Source: Styela clava
Taxonomy: Eukaryota > Chordata > Ascidiacea > Stolidobranchia > Styelidae
DNA: 64,000 bases
Reading direction: 5' to 3'
NCBI RefSeq assembly: GCF_964204865.1
Contig: NC_135258.1
Coordinates: 3,835,001-3,899,000 of the forward strand
Under the pieces are notes generated by a model that searched no databases, was not told where the DNA came from, and saw nothing but the letters and a program-made list of their open reading frames with translations. Of the stretch, positions 12,184-24,551 are shown in pieces. How positions within the stretch are numbered: position 1 is the stretch's first letter; every line of letters starts with the position of its first letter. The translations under genes and the position numbers were made by a program.

Positions 12184-13509
12184 TTTGAAAAGCTGGTAAC
12201 AAATTCGTTGCTTGAATTTCAACTGGAAGTGCATATACCGAATTTCCACATACTTATCACACAATATTCACATTCATTCATTCAGGTTATTTCAACGTTC
12301 CAGTTAATAGGTTGTTCAAAATGATTGCCGCTACCCTTTTACAGCTAAAATTACCCCTTTGTTATTAAGAATAGTTAATTATGTGAGTATGATTCTACCT
12401 GAAACGAACATGACCTGGTTTTAACCTAATCATATAAAATTATGAGCGCATATTTGTACTTAACCAACAGAGAAGCGATTTTTCTGCCCAGCCGTATTGG
12501 AGGGCTATTAAAAAAAACTCTCTTCTAGTGCTAAAATAGGCTTCGTCTTATTTGCCGGGTAGACTTATTAGCCAGAAAATATGGTAGGTGGAATGCTTTA
12601 ATAACCACTGTTCTCATTCATAAGCATAACATAAGTATTGACTGATTGAATTTCATTTCTTTGATTTTATCTTGATATTTTCAACATTGGTGCTAGCTCT
12701 TGGTTTTAGAAATTTATGGTTTTAATACTACCATCTATAATACTACCAGTATGTTCCCCACTGTTAACTTTTTAGTGAGAAGGTGTTTCCAAATTTAGGG
12801 GGTGATAGATATTTTGTTATTCACATTTAGAATTAAAGTGGGTGTCACACCTCAATTTCAGGAGGGTGTTTGAAATTTATTTGGGTGTTCACCCCTCATA
12901 TGGAAATGACTTAATATCACATGTAGTTGAACCATTCGAGGAAAACTCATTTAGACCGTTTTCTAGGCTTTTATTAACTCAAACATTACTGCTACACGAA
13001 AACAAGAACAATTTACAAGATGTAGCAATCTTGTCGCACGCTAACCAAATAATACCCTCGCTTTGCCACACAACTATCAACATCTATTGCTACTTTGACA
13101 ACATTAGGTGGCACTAATCTATCCTCATCACACCACGTACACACAAGGTTCATTTATAGCTAATTCGAAGCAAAAACTTATTGATCAGCTTGCTTAATTT
13201 TTTGTTCTCTATCTGTTTTTCGAATTTTTATCAGAAAAAAATATGTTTTAGATTATATCTGACAACCATTTTGATAGTGCTTACCGTATTACCCATATAT
13301 AAGTATCCTTGTCATAAAACTTTCATGCGCTATTGCTAGCTAACCTTGTTTTGAGATGTTTAGAATTTCACTATTTTAAATACGGTAGTGTAATTCTGCC
13401 ACTGGCAAACTATGTATAATAGTGGTTCCATTTTATGGCTTGTGGCACCTTTTTGGAGGATTTTAGCACTGATAACTAAAAAAAATTAATCGCTGAATAA
13501 AGTATTTTT

Positions 13510-13619
13510 GGTACTCCTGAAGTATGCACACCAAGATGTCGCACAACCTGAACCCTAATCTTGTACACAACCTGAGTTCAGGTTGTGCGTCATCTTAATG
13601 CGCATACTTCAGGAGGTCT
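13510..13619. mobile_element. Palindromic MITE, 110-bp form
   Basis: It begins ggtactcctgaagtatgc and ends gcatacttcaggaggtct, with inner arms 'cacaacctgaa' and 'ttcaggttgtg'. Nearly the whole element folds on itself. The flanks are gtattttt and gtatttct (7 of 8 bases). Confidence 0.82.
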
Positions 13620-14397
13620 GTATTTCTTCATGATTTTCTGCTCTCCCTCTTTTTTAGCTAGAGATACATCAACCTCATAATTATGAGGATTATTTAGTGC
13701 TTAATTGTATTTAGAATTTCTCACACTAATTTTATATATGCTTCCTGCGATTTTAAATGATTACTCTAATCTCCAAAAGTTCCCTTGTCAGAGTTCAATT
13801 TAGTTTTATCTTCAATTTTTGCAATCAATAATCCTCCATTGTGTTGTTTTAAATTTATGATAGTGCATTGAATAATATGATATGTACCGGAGTTTCAGTT
13901 ATCCCCTTTCTAGCACATTGATCCATGGCAATTAAAGAAACCTCAAGATAACATCAATCAATCATCTCACAGGGGCGTTACCTATAAGCCCAAACTTGGA
14001 ATATTCCTCCTGCTAATTACCGTTCATAAATTCGAGTGCTCAATACTAATTTCTGTAATTCTCAGAGTTCTTCGTTGATAGACGTGTAATTTAAGTTCAA
14101 TTTCGTTTAATATTTCAATTCGTTTATGACCACAAGTTCTTTGTTTTTATATTTGAATAGTCTGGAATTTGGAAAAATTGTTACGCCATCAATTTCAAAT
14201 TATGCCAAACTGCCAACACAGGCGGAGAAAGCACTAAAATGAGGATTTCGTATAAAAGTATATTCAATTGTGCAAATATTTTGATATAACTAAATTTCAA
14301 TTCTCCAGGCAAACTTAAAGTGTAATTATTACTAAAGTTACCAGTTCAAGATGTTTCTGTTATTTGATTATTAAGGAACTGCTACTCACTGATCTTG

Positions 14398-14512
14398 CGT
14401 ATGCTATCGAACAATTTTTGGGGTGCTATCGAACAATTTTTGGGGTGCTATCGAGCAATTTTTAAAATGCTATCGAGCAATTTTGGCATGTGCTATCGAA
14501 CAATTTTTGCCT
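14398..14512. repeat. Short minisatellite, ATGCTATCGAACAATTTTTGG unit
   Basis: Five consecutive copies of 'gctatcgaacaattttt' with small variants occur at a spacing of about 23-25 bp. It is a simple tandem repeat, not a CRISPR: units adjoin with no unique spacers. Confidence 0.9.
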
Positions 14513-14747
14513 AATACTAGCAGCAATATATAATGAGCAATTGAATGTGGAGGTATTTTTTCTTTGGAAAAAAGAGTGACATTTTAAAAGGTGACAGAAC
14601 TTGTGAAGGTGTCAATACGATATTTTCTAAGGTTAGAAGAAATTTTTCATCTGAATGTGCTCTGTCGATGCTAAAGACTTTGTGAGTTGAGATATTTTTG
14701 TCTGATTCAATTTTTCTCGAACTTCGCTCTGATTGACAGGCTTGGAA

Positions 14748-14905
14748 TATGGTAGGATTTCTATATTTATCCCGGAGGAGAGCAAAGTTGATAATATGGC
14801 CTAATCAGATGGCGAACTCCGATTACCAGTCCACGTCGGGTATGGGATTAGTTAGCCAGTTATTATTTGCTCCAGATGAATGAATGCAGGTGACTCAACC
14901 TCTTT
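14748..14905 (-). repeat. SINE fragment
   Basis: Read on the plus strand it gives the reversed tail 'taggatttctatatttatcc', 'ggcgaactccgattaccag' and 'tcgggtatgggattagttag', all shared with the longer copy at 54029-54385. The tRNA head is missing. Confidence 0.7.
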
Positions 14906-15108
14906 CCCAATAGGCATGCTGTTTCTAATGACTAGATGTCGTAATTTTTTGAATGCACCAACAAACAAACACCACTATTGAATTAATAATATAAGCATTT
15001 TTTTTAAAGATGTAACAACAATGCTGTGACACCATCTCTAAGATAAACACAGAAAGCTGGGGGAAAAACCTAGCCAGAATTCAAAGAAAACCAAATATAA
15101 TAATAGTC

Positions 15109-15344
15109 GGGGCTCCCGAAGTATGCGAACCAAGATGGCGGGCATCGGAATGTAATATGTGTACTAGGTTAGGGTTAGGCCATAATTTTAGGTATAAATA
15201 CTACGGGAGGCTCTTGGCTAGTCTTCGAACTGATAATAGGACTAAAATAAGGAAAATTGGAAAAAAATTATCGCCTAATCCTAACCAGTTACCCATGTTA
15301 CGTTCCGATGTCCGCCATCTTGGTTCGCATACTTCGGGAGCCCC
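15109..15344. mobile_element. Palindromic MITE, 236-bp form
   Basis: The terminal inverted repeats of about 42 bp start GGGGCTCCCGAAGTATGCGA and include 'accaagatggcggacatcgg'. The perfect 8-bp target duplication taatagtc lies at 15101-15108 and 15345-15352. The core, with 'tactaggttagggttaggcc', is shared with copies at 18571, 45867 and 57568. Its apparent 83-codon frame is not a gene. Confidence 0.92.
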
Positions 15345-17506
15345 TAATAGTCTTTTATCAGTTTTTCATAGTCACATTGGCGACAGGAAAGTGGATAACA
15401 CAGCCTAATCAAAAAGTGTAACAGCATCCCGTTCGGTTAGATTAATTTACCAGTTAATATCTGCTTAGGATGAATGAACGCAATCAGAAAATCAGTCCTA
15501 AGATTACATATTCACCTTCAGCGCCTGAAATCAGATAAGTCGGCTTGATCATATGACCAATCACGACCTCTCATTTGTGTTGGTTTCAGATGCATGGACT
15601 TGATGTTGTTATAAATATTATCCACGAATTCAATGTTCTCAACCATGATAATCTCATGGAAGGTTATGATGCCAAAGTCTTGAATTGCATTGATTAGAAT
15701 ACTCTAGACCAGGGGTTCTCAAACGGGGTTATTTCACTCAAAAGGGTGATTTGACATTTTTGGGGGGCAATTCAGGCGTTCAATATCTCGACAATTTATC
15801 GTTTGATAACGCAGAAACAGTTCCACCCTTCTTACTGAGATTAAATCTGGACATTGTTCTTGTTTTCATGGATTCTCATGTTCTTGTTATTGAATTTGAC
15901 AAATTGCGCACTGATAATTTTATTTCTATAAAAGGGGTAATTGAGATTATGTTAATTCAATTTAGGGGCGACGATATTATATATTCCACTTCTCCGACAA
16001 ACACTTTCTAAAAAGAACATTAGCTTCCAACTAAGCTATCGGTTTGGTTTCTGTGGGACTACTAACTACCTATTGGACACGTCAGTGTACATAACGATCG
16101 TTTCAATATTATGTTGTTGTTCTTGTTGGTAGTATTCTTTTCTTTCGCCATGAGGAAATCACTTTTCACTTCGAATACTGAACCAATTGCTTTGAAATTT
16201 TCAGTGGTTAAAGATTGATTTTTTTGCCAGAAGGATATTACTTTTACTCATGTCAAAAATTTCTGTGGACTTCAAGAGATTCGTTTTTTATGTGTCAGAA
16301 TATCCAATAGTCTTGCTGCACACCAACACAAATATATTTTTGTAACGTTTGTAACATAATTATGATTTCCACGGACTGCAGCAATTTTTCATAATCAGGA
16401 ATAGCGATTCCATGATAAAAGAGTCATGCTGCATACTAACACAACTATAAACTTTCAACGTACCAAAATCAGACAAACATTCGATCACTGGATGTTTGTT
16501 ATGTTATCTCAGAAGTGTCTGAATTCAATATACCTAACCAATAATGTTTGATAAAAAGTTGAAGCACCAAAATTTCTGTTGAAAAATTGTATTTAATTGG
16601 CAGTATTAAAATGCAGTATACGCAGATTGTAAAGTTACCAAAACAAAATTGACATAACACCAGCGAAGCTATTAAAGGTCGCAAAGTCTTGTGGGATTAT
16701 CATTAGGTAACAACAATTATGAAACAATGTAACAAGGAGATAGCGACCAGACATCGCCGACTCACGATCTATCGGCGTGCATTTTAATCACGGCGCAGAC
16801 GATGTCAAAGTGCCAAGAGGGATATGGACATTGCTTAAAGAGTGATCACGAGATACGATCGAGCGGCCTATAACTTGCGTCTCCAAAATCTCTCGATTTG
16901 CAAAACTTATTCTCTTAATTGTTACATTATCATTATGTAACAATTATGAAACAATGTAACAATTAGATTCAAGCGTCATTATCAGTCTTGATCAAATTTC
17001 GCATTAATAGTAAATTGCATGGGGATACATTGTTTATTTTCTCATATATTAACAACACATTTTGAGTCGCACACGAAAAATGGCAATAAAAGTGGGTCGC
17101 AAACTGAAAAGGCTGGGAAGCACTGATATGAACAAAGTCGACAGGATTTCATCACAATGTTACCCATCTAAAGTGTATTTAAAAGCAGTTTGGAAAAAAT
17201 TCACGAAAAGAAATTAATTATTGAGTACATAAGATATAATTCAACAAAAATTGATGTTGATGTAAATTTACTCCAAACTAGGAAATGGGAACTCATCTAA
17301 AAACAAAATATATTAGTGATAAAGGAGTTTGAATCAATTACTGACTTTCTTATTAAAGATACACATGGACCCACTGGCGCTATACTGATCCTGAACATGA
17401 GGTTTTCCCAGTCAAGGAAATTCAATTCCACAAAATAGAAGATGCTATTTATGCAATAGCATATTACCTCATTAAATAAGTTATGCGTAGCTTGGAAAAC
17501 TATTCG

Positions 17507-17592
17507 GTGGCGCACAGCCTGATCATGGTATGTGTACCAGATTAGGATTCAGGTTGTGCGCCATCTTGGAGCATATACTACTGGAGTGCCAA
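17507..17592. mobile_element. Truncated palindromic MITE
   Basis: It contains the core 'ggcgcacagcctgatcatgg' and the right arm 'caggttgtgcgccatcttgg' ending 'actggagtgcc'. The left terminal repeat is missing. It matches the 110-bp form. Confidence 0.6.
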
Positions 17593-17889
17593 TAATTCTA
17601 TGAATAAGGAAATTATTGGGTTCATAGAATCCAGTTAAAATATTTCAATATTTTTGATGCAAATTTATTCCAAGTGTTACTTATTTTGAAGCAAATATAT
17701 TACTGACAGGGGAGACTCAAAAAACTGCAGACTGGCCTATGAGCCGCCCAGCCGATTTTCAAGAAAAAGCGATTCGCAAAGTGCGTCTTATGGTCCGCGA
17801 AATACAGTGAATTGGCTTGATTTTTGACTTCCAGATAGTTTAAGCCAGCTGATGGTCGAAGTCAACAATATCAGTGGAAGAGGCTGAAG

Positions 17890-18195
17890 TACTGGTTCTC
17901 AACCAGTGCGCCATGACCCACTGCTGGGCCGCGGAAAGATTTTAAGGTGAGCCCCAGAACTAATAAAATTGCTAGTTTTCTTTGTATCACTATCCATAAT
18001 TTTGATTGTAGTACCAATGATTGATGATGCTGTTTCTTGCTACTGAATGGTCATCTTCATTCCAAATATTGAAAGGAAAGTGTTCGTTTTCACAGAAAGA
18101 TTCTAACTTTTCTTGTAGTTTTTCCCTCGCAATAAAAATTTGAAAGGGCCACGGAAATTTTCTTGCCACAAAAAAAAAGGTTGAGAACCACAGGG
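17890..18195. mobile_element. hAT-type MITE, GGTTCTCAACC ends
   Basis: The left end is actggttctcaaccagtgcg and the right end aaggttgagaaccacag, forming terminal inverted repeats about 305 bp apart. No clean target duplication was read. The interior is non-coding. Confidence 0.6.
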
Positions 18196-18570
18196 CTAGA
18201 GTGAATGGGCGCAAAATGTCGATGGATATTCAGTATGGCCAATAATGACTTTGTCAGTTCAATCATATGGCAGTTCGGTGAGACTGCTTCTTTCAAGAAA
18301 GTGGTTATAAATAAAATCAATTGACACAAGAATTGAAGTACTCCAATTATTGCCTAAGAAGATTCATAAGAAAATTATATTAAAATAGAAAGAAATTCTA
18401 TCAGTCAGAATAATCATATTTTAGTTAAAACATGCAAATGCTGGCAGTTCACGCTTCACCGATTTCATTAAAAACTTCTGCCAGTCAGAATAATTGTATA
18501 TCGGTGTGGGCATGCTATAGCCAGGGTGTAAAAAAAATCATTTTTCTGTATTATTCATAGCTGTTTTCAT

Positions 18571-18793
18571 GGTGCTCCCGAAGTATGCGAACCAAGATGG
18601 CGGACATCGGAACGTAACATGGGTTAGGCGATAATTTTTTTACAATTTTCCCTATTTTAGTCCTATTATCAGTTCGACGACTAGCCAAGAGTCTCCCGTA
18701 GTATTTATACCTAAAATTATGGCCTAACCCTAACCTAGTCCACATATTACATTCCGATGTCCGCCATCTTGGTTCGCATACTTCGGGAGCCCC
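18571..18793. mobile_element. Palindromic MITE, 236-bp form, inverted and slightly deleted
   Basis: Ends ggtgctcccgaag and cttcgggagcccc lie inside a perfect 8-bp duplication gttttcat (18563-18570, 18794-18801). The core is in the opposite orientation to 15109-15344 and is 13 bp shorter. Confidence 0.9.
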
Positions 18794-19019
18794 GTTTTCA
18801 TAGCTTGAAACGCATTTTAGGCCTTCAAGACTATTTGAAAACTAACGTTACCCAGTAGCTGTTACTAACTCGAATTACTTGATAATCTGAAAATTCAGAC
18901 CATGCCATTTCAAATATTCTGCTGCCAGGTCACACTGACCGAAATGTTACTGCAATTTGTACTCGGTAATAAACAAGACCCAATTTCAATCTCTTTGGTT
19001 CAATATTCAATTTAGCCAT

Positions 19020-22000
19020 TTAATCTACCTCCATTTGTACTTCATCGTCAGATTTTTTTTCTGTACCACTAGGTGGATCAACTGACGTGCCAATGTCTTT
19101 ATCTGCATTCTCAGTATTGTCTGTATTTCCTGGTTCAAGGGTCAAAGTTTGAGTTGGGGGAATGTTTTGGTCTACATTAGTTTCTGGCAACCCTGAACTG
19201 ACAGTTTTTGAGGAGTCATCTTTTTCAGTTTCTGCTGAGTCAGTGATTGATTCACTAGATTCCATTTTTGTTGAGTCGCCGGTAGTCGTTTCTGTTGAGT
19301 CATCTTTAGTGACTAGTTCACTGGATTCTATTTTTGCGGAGTCATGTGATTCTGAATCAGCACTTTTACTGTCTTCACCAGCAGTACTCTGAACTTGTTC
19401 CAATACCGTATCAGACTTCAATTTTTTGGTGGGGCTTTCTGCGATCTGTGTGTCCGTTATACCTTTGTCCGTTTTGGTGGTACTCTCATCATTAGCATCC
19501 TCGATTTTTCGTTTTATGTTCACAGTCTTTGGGGGTGAGGAGGAAATTATGGTTGCAGAGACGTTGGGTTTCTGAAATTTAATAATAATAAACTATAACA
19601 GCGGTTCCCAACCTGGGGCCCGTGGCCCATCAAGGGGGCCAAAGTGCAGCTTGCAGGGGAGGCACGAAACTGATTTTTACTTTTCCATTAACAAGAAACT
19701 CCCTGTTCCCCATAGTTTAATTGCTTGATAAAGTTATTTCACAGGGTGTTTTCACTTTGTTGAGCATTAACTGTTTTATCCTAATGGGATTTTTTGAATT
19801 GACCAGTCAAAACGACACTCTGAATGATAAACAGGGGGCCATGAGTGCTGAAAGCCTCTGGAATAGAGCCACGAGCCATAATAGGTTGAGAACCACTGAA
19901 TAAGAACTGCCAAATTGTCATCATGCAAGACATGGCAGCCTGCAGAAAAAAGGGACCTCCTGAAGTATGCGCACCAAGATGGCGCACAACCTAAACTCAG
20001 GTTGTGTACCAGGTTAGGGTTCAGGTTGTGCGACATCTTGGTGCGCATACTTCAGGAGTACCGAAAAAAGTTCTCACAGCAAGAATAGATGGTAGAAGAG
20101 TGAGAGGAAGACCCAGATGTCAGTGGTACGACGATATCGAAAAACGGACTGGCAACCAGCTATACACCAATGTCAAACTGACGTGGGTGTGCATTTAATT
20201 TAGGTTCTGACACTATAAAATTAGAAAGCCAATCAAGGCGACTTTTGTACTGCTAAAATGATCAAAGGAAATTTATCTATTAGGCAAAACCCAACTTGAT
20301 AAAATACATACAATTATTCAATATTCCATATTCAAAAATTATTTTTTAAATTGTATTTAAAATAGTTTAACAACCAAAATATTAATTTTTCGAACCCAAT
20401 GTATGTTTCTCCGACCCTTGACCCCAGAAAAATTCTCCCCATACTTTACCGTTCAAAAACATTTTGGATGCTTATTCTGAGAGTGTTTTGGAGAGTTGGC
20501 ACTACGCTCAAAACGCATGCAAAAATTGCAATTGTTACGTCATTGCTGACTTTTTACTAATTGGCCATTGTTATGGTAATAAACAAGGAAATCGATGCTC
20601 ATGAAACATCCATAGTTGGGTATGCTTTGATTACTGTGATTCTTTTCCAGAGCAGACAAACTGGACATCTTACCTGTGTGTTCTCAGTTTCTTCTGTTAC
20701 CATTTCAGGTGTTGTTTCAGTTTGTTCAGTCCTTTCCTCAGAAGCGGGGGTTTCAGAAACTGCTGTCTTTGTCTCTGCTGAATAGAATAAGATTTTCATA
20801 TTCATATTATGAGAGAGGGAGGTCAATAAGTCTTAAACTGTGGTTCTTAATCGATTGGGTGCGACCCACGACTAATAGAAAATTTTTTGAGGAGGCTTGA
20901 AGCTAATTAAAAAGAAAAATTTAAATATTTTTCAGATTTGATTTTGTCAGTCTTATTTTGGATATTTACATCTCTTTATTTTGGATATTTACATTCCATC
21001 CACATATTTTTAACATGTTTTTTAAATAAAACATACTTTTGATTACTATCTGTTTTCGTAGCCTATAATTGTTAACTAGTTATTCCTGAGTTGAGTCGGG
21101 AGACTTCTAAAAAAGGGGCGCGGCCTAAACGATTTGAGAACCACTGGTCATATGGAAAATAAATAAACAAGTCCATGCTTGAAAGAGAAATGAAATTAAA
21201 TTCATTAGATTCGCTTCGCACTTGAACTACGAATAATTATCTAGATAGCCAGCAACTGATAAGCAAGGATCCAATCATATTTGAAAGAAATGGAATTATT
21301 TTACTTTGGCATTGTCCCCATGGGTGTACAACAGGTGGCCCGGCCCGCGAGTCACAACCCGGCCCGTCAGGCCTTTTGTAAGGCCCTTATCAACACTAAT
21401 ATTCTTAAATCTTATGACGATTTGCCCGGTGCATTTATTACTGTAAGGCCAGGGAATAGCAGCATTCTCTTCTTTTGTCCCAGCTGAATGTTTGAAGTTG
21501 GTTATATGGCCCACCGACAAAAAATGTTGCACACCCCAAAATCTTCATGCGACCCCATGAGGGGGCGCCACCCCAGTTTGGGAACCACAGACCTATTCTA
21601 TACATACCATCTTCAATAGTAGACTCTCCTGTTTCTCCAGTAGTGATTTCCAGCTTTGGCAAAGTAACTGCTGTAAAATCTGGAACTCCCGGTATCTTAG
21701 GTGGGGTAGTGCTGATTGGTGATGGTGGCAAATTAGACCAATGAGGTTTGAATCTAAAGTTTGAACAGGAAAAAAATAGGCAATTAGCTAAAAAACACGA
21801 GTCTAAAACAAAAGTTAAATGTCTAACTAATAGGGCAACCATTGTACCAAACGACATATGAAAGTTTACCCATGAACTAAAAAAAACAGTCAAATTTGGG
21901 ACAAAAGGATAAAATCTGATATAAATGTAATAGTGAGTGAAAAAATTCACACAGTAATTCGATGGTCACTGGTTCGACCACTAGAAAAGAAGAAGTTCGT

Positions 22001-24551
22001 CTATATTCAAAATTTGTTCAAAGCAAGCCTCAATGCAATGTAACACTCACTAAATTAAACAATCAAACGAGACATATCTCTGAGCATAGTCACAGGTGAA
22101 CACACTCACTCACACATTCATTACACCCACCTATCGCTTCCAGGAGTGTATCCATTGCCCGGCATCGAGTCCACACCATTCACCATCATGTTGTTGTCAT
22201 TGCTATCTGAGAGAGTCCTGTGAAATTGTTTGTTCATTACAAGTAGGGGTGAAAAAAACAATAGAATATTCATAGTCACAATGGTATTGTGGGTAAAATG
22301 ATAGACAAAGTTGCGTTGGCATCCAAAAATAGTGGTTTTCATATATCAATAAATACAGTTGCTGCTCATTTAAAAATTACCTGAGCACAAAGGCCTATCA
22401 ATATAATTAATTAAATTTTTGACAAGGTCAAATTTTTATTTTCAAAATTGATTTTTATTTGAAAAAAGGTCTTACCTTGGTAGATTACTCCATGAGCTGA
22501 CAACCATTAGATTTTTCTCAATTCCTCTCATAAATTTATCACATTTTGTGTAATTCTTCCTCGGTTCTGCAAGAAGTTCACAAAGTCTTTGGATTGTGAA
22601 AGGCGGACTGTAAAAGAAAGATTCAACTAATTTTTCCTATCATTTCTCACAGTATTATAAGTTAAATGGGAGCTGGGAAGAGCTGCGGAGTCTGAAAAAA
22701 ATAATACCAAGCAATGCCATAGAGCCAACAGAAATTTGCTCAAAGTATTGTAACTGATTAAATTTATTTTCATCAGAATGCGACCACTATGGATGTTTCC
22801 CCAAGCATCAATCAGCATGCCTCACGAGAACATTTAGATGAGTTGCAATAATTAAAAATCGATACTGCAAATGCTGCGATAGACTATTATAAAATTAGCT
22901 ATAAGTATCTGTAAGCGGCACGCAGTTTTGCGTTTTAATAAAAATGAGTTTTGAACATGTGAGCCAGTTTGTATGAGCTAATTCCCCAAAACACTCTCGA
23001 AATGAGCGTTTAAAATTTTGCAATGGTTAAGTATAGGGAGATTTTTTTGGGGGTCAAGGGTCGAGGAAACTTCCACTGGCCCAAACTATTGAATCAAGAA
23101 ACATAGTAACACACCTGTCAAACTCTTCCGTCAACTGCAACAATCTTTTTTTCATTTCATCAAAATCATCGTTGGTCGCATTTGCGTTGATTTTCCCAAC
23201 TTTATAAGGAGCCATATTGTAAAATTCATCTAACACTGACGTCAATTTCTTCATGAAAACTTTCTGTACTTTCTCCCATGGCCCCCTAGTGGAGAAGAAT
23301 ATATTAAACTTCAACAAGGAATACAAAATTTTGCTTATTTGCAAGACAAGAATAATAGCTTAAATAGCTAAGTAATTGTGAAAAATCAAGAACTCCATCA
23401 AATTGGTCAAAACTCAGGGATGACCAAAACCGGAAAATGTTCCACATGCATTCTCAATAGCTGGGAAGGATGATTTTTGTAATGTAGCTATTCTAGATAT
23501 TTTTCACTGATCAAGAATTTAACACACCAAATATTCGATACAATTTGGACATCTTTGAGTATTTGGGTCTAGTATAGTTTAGTACCACAGGTACTTCCAG
23601 TGGGCGTAGCATAACGAATTTTGCACATGTTATTCCTAACCCCCACCTGACTATGCAATCCAAAAACTACGTCACTACGACGTCGCCATCACGTCATAGG
23701 TCTTGCCAAAGTATAATTACGATCGCCCAAAATGACATCTGCGCCGCCGATAACAAACCCGCTAAAGCCAGCGATCTCTCTCCTATCGTGATCGTTGTGA
23801 CGAGAAAACAAGAGAGATAGCTTGCTCGATTTCGGGTGCTCGTCTGCGCGTTTTGGACGACCTTTCACGTACTTTGGTGGCCATTATTACGCCACTGTGA
23901 CGTCGAAATGACGTAATTTTTGGGTGACGTAGTCAGGTAAGGGTTAGGATTGACATATGCAAAAATTGTTGAGCCAGGCCAACTAGAAGTGCATGTGGTA
24001 CTAAACTATATCAGACCCGAGTATTTTTAGGGCTGTGTTTCTCAAAAAGTGTCAATACCACAAAACTTAACACAGAACCCAGCCAACAACCCAGAAACAA
24101 AACTTACAAGATATCTCCGGTCCTTGCAATGTAAGTTATAAACCGATCAAGTTCTTCTGACAGGGGATCTTGTTTTTCTTCATAGCCTAAAAAATAAAAT
24201 AAAAATGTATGAGAGATAACAATGTCCAGACATCTCCCAAAGGAGGGGTGTCTGATCATATGGAAAATGGTTTCTCTGAAACGGGACAAAGTCACCCGAT
24301 TTGTATAGTGTGCCGTACTGTAATATCAAGATTTAGAATTCACAGACTCCATCATTGTTTGCCCTACCAATTCTACAATCAGTTTTATTTCTTTTGTTTT
24401 TATCAATTATTTTATCGCCTATTATGCTGATTATTGAGTCGAAAAAAACTCATAACGTTACTCATACTTGATAAATGAAATATTGAAAAATACAATTTCA
24501 AACAAAAAACTCACCCTCGATGGCCTGAATAAAAATGTTTGTGTCTTCCAT
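19020..24551 (-). CDS. PPP4R2: Serine/threonine-protein phosphatase 4 regulatory subunit 2
   Basis: PPP4R2 is a regulatory subunit of the PP4 phosphatase, which acts in DNA-damage repair and at centrosomes. Eight exons join in frame on the minus strand: 24515-24551, 24108-24186, 23115-23285, 22476-22607, 22131-22217, 21608-21753, 20674-20777, 19020-19571. They encode 435 residues (human about 417). The conserved N-terminal core spans roughly residues 1-150 and includes [45 protein letters not shown] and [14 protein letters not shown], closely like vertebrate PPP4R2. The C-terminal half is low-complexity, acidic and Ser/Thr-rich, as in the family, with basic patches NIKRK and TKKLK that could be nuclear-localisation signals. 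The start opens the conserved region with [13 protein letters not shown]. Exon 7 has a CAGCAG tandem acceptor. Introns hold several MITEs and a LINE fragment. Confidence 0.93.
19599..19898. mobile_element. hAT-type MITE, GTTCCCAACC family, PPP4R2 intron 7
   Basis: It starts cagcggttcccaacctgggg and ends ataggttgagaaccactg. The interior (ttatttcacagggtgttttc, acactctgaatgataaacag) matches the copies at 4225 and 61573. Flanks aactataa and aataagaa are only partly alike. Confidence 0.75.
19906..20200 (+). mobile_element. Non-LTR retrotransposon fragment, split by a MITE
   Basis: After removing the MITE at 19953-20062 and one copy of its duplication, the plus strand reads through a frame with [12 protein letters not shown] followed by [19 protein letters not shown] and YDDIEKRTG. 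The pattern K-V-L-x-G/A-x-I-x-G-R-R-x-R-G-R-P-R-x-x-W-x-D-D-I is typical of the C-terminal end of LINE-type reverse transcriptase polyproteins. Only this tail remains; it is a dead fragment inside intron 7 of PPP4R2, antisense to that gene. Confidence 0.7.
19953..20062. mobile_element. Palindromic MITE, 110-bp form, inside LINE fragment
   Basis: The ends are ggacctcctgaagtatgcg and cgcatacttcaggagtacc. The perfect 8-bp duplication gaaaaaag lies at 19945-19952 and 20063-20070. The inner arms 'gcgcacaacctaaactcagg' and 'caggttgtgcgacatcttgg' complete a near-perfect hairpin. Confidence 0.92.
20835..21148. mobile_element. hAT-type MITE, intron 6 of PPP4R2
   Basis: The left end reads aactgtggttcttaatcgat and the right end aacgatttgagaaccactgg, forming degenerate inverted repeats around an AT-rich non-coding interior that includes 'gcgacccacgactaatagaa'. 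No exact target duplication was read. Confidence 0.6.
23565..24018. mobile_element. GGGTCT-ended MITE, PPP4R2 intron 2
   Basis: It starts gggtctagtatagtttagta and ends with the inverted form tactaaactatatcagaccc. A perfect 8-bp duplication gagtattt lies at 23557-23564 and 24019-24026. It has long subterminal inverted repeats (ccagtgggcgtagc, gccaggccaactagaag) and tgacgtcg motifs. A second copy lies at 26107-26548. Confidence 0.9.

Larger units (their letters stand above)
12184..19019. other. Intergenic region between GST and PPP4R2
   Basis: The GST and PPP4R2 genes converge on this interval. No coding exon is supported. It contains palindromic MITEs (13510-13619, 15109-15344, 18571-18793, and a truncated copy about 17507-17592), a 24-bp minisatellite (14398-14512), SINE pieces (14748-14905, about 15370-15480), and hAT-type MITE ends near 15712 and at 17890-18195. 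I see nothing definable in 15990-17500. Confidence 0.6.

Noticed and set aside
14398..14512. Repeats of about 24 bp resembling a CRISPR array
   Set aside because: The repeat units adjoin directly with no unique spacers, and the genome is eukaryotic. It is a minisatellite.
15157..15408. Recurrent predicted peptide beginning MCTRLGLGHNFRYKYYGRLL (also near 18551-18745, 45915-46133, 57616-57813)
   Set aside because: The same peptide appears wherever the 236-bp palindromic MITE occurs. It crosses the element's right terminal repeat and runs into unrelated flanking DNA. It is a by-product of repeat sequence, not a gene family.
19162..19392. 76-codon plus-strand frame, Ser/Val-rich
   Set aside because: It is the antisense shadow of PPP4R2 exon 8, whose repetitive Ser/Thr/Glu codons leave the opposite strand open.
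21438..21950. 170-codon minus-strand frame as a stand-alone gene
   Set aside because: Only its middle part is coding: it is PPP4R2 exon 6 (21608-21753) with flanking intron read-through, including MITE sequence.
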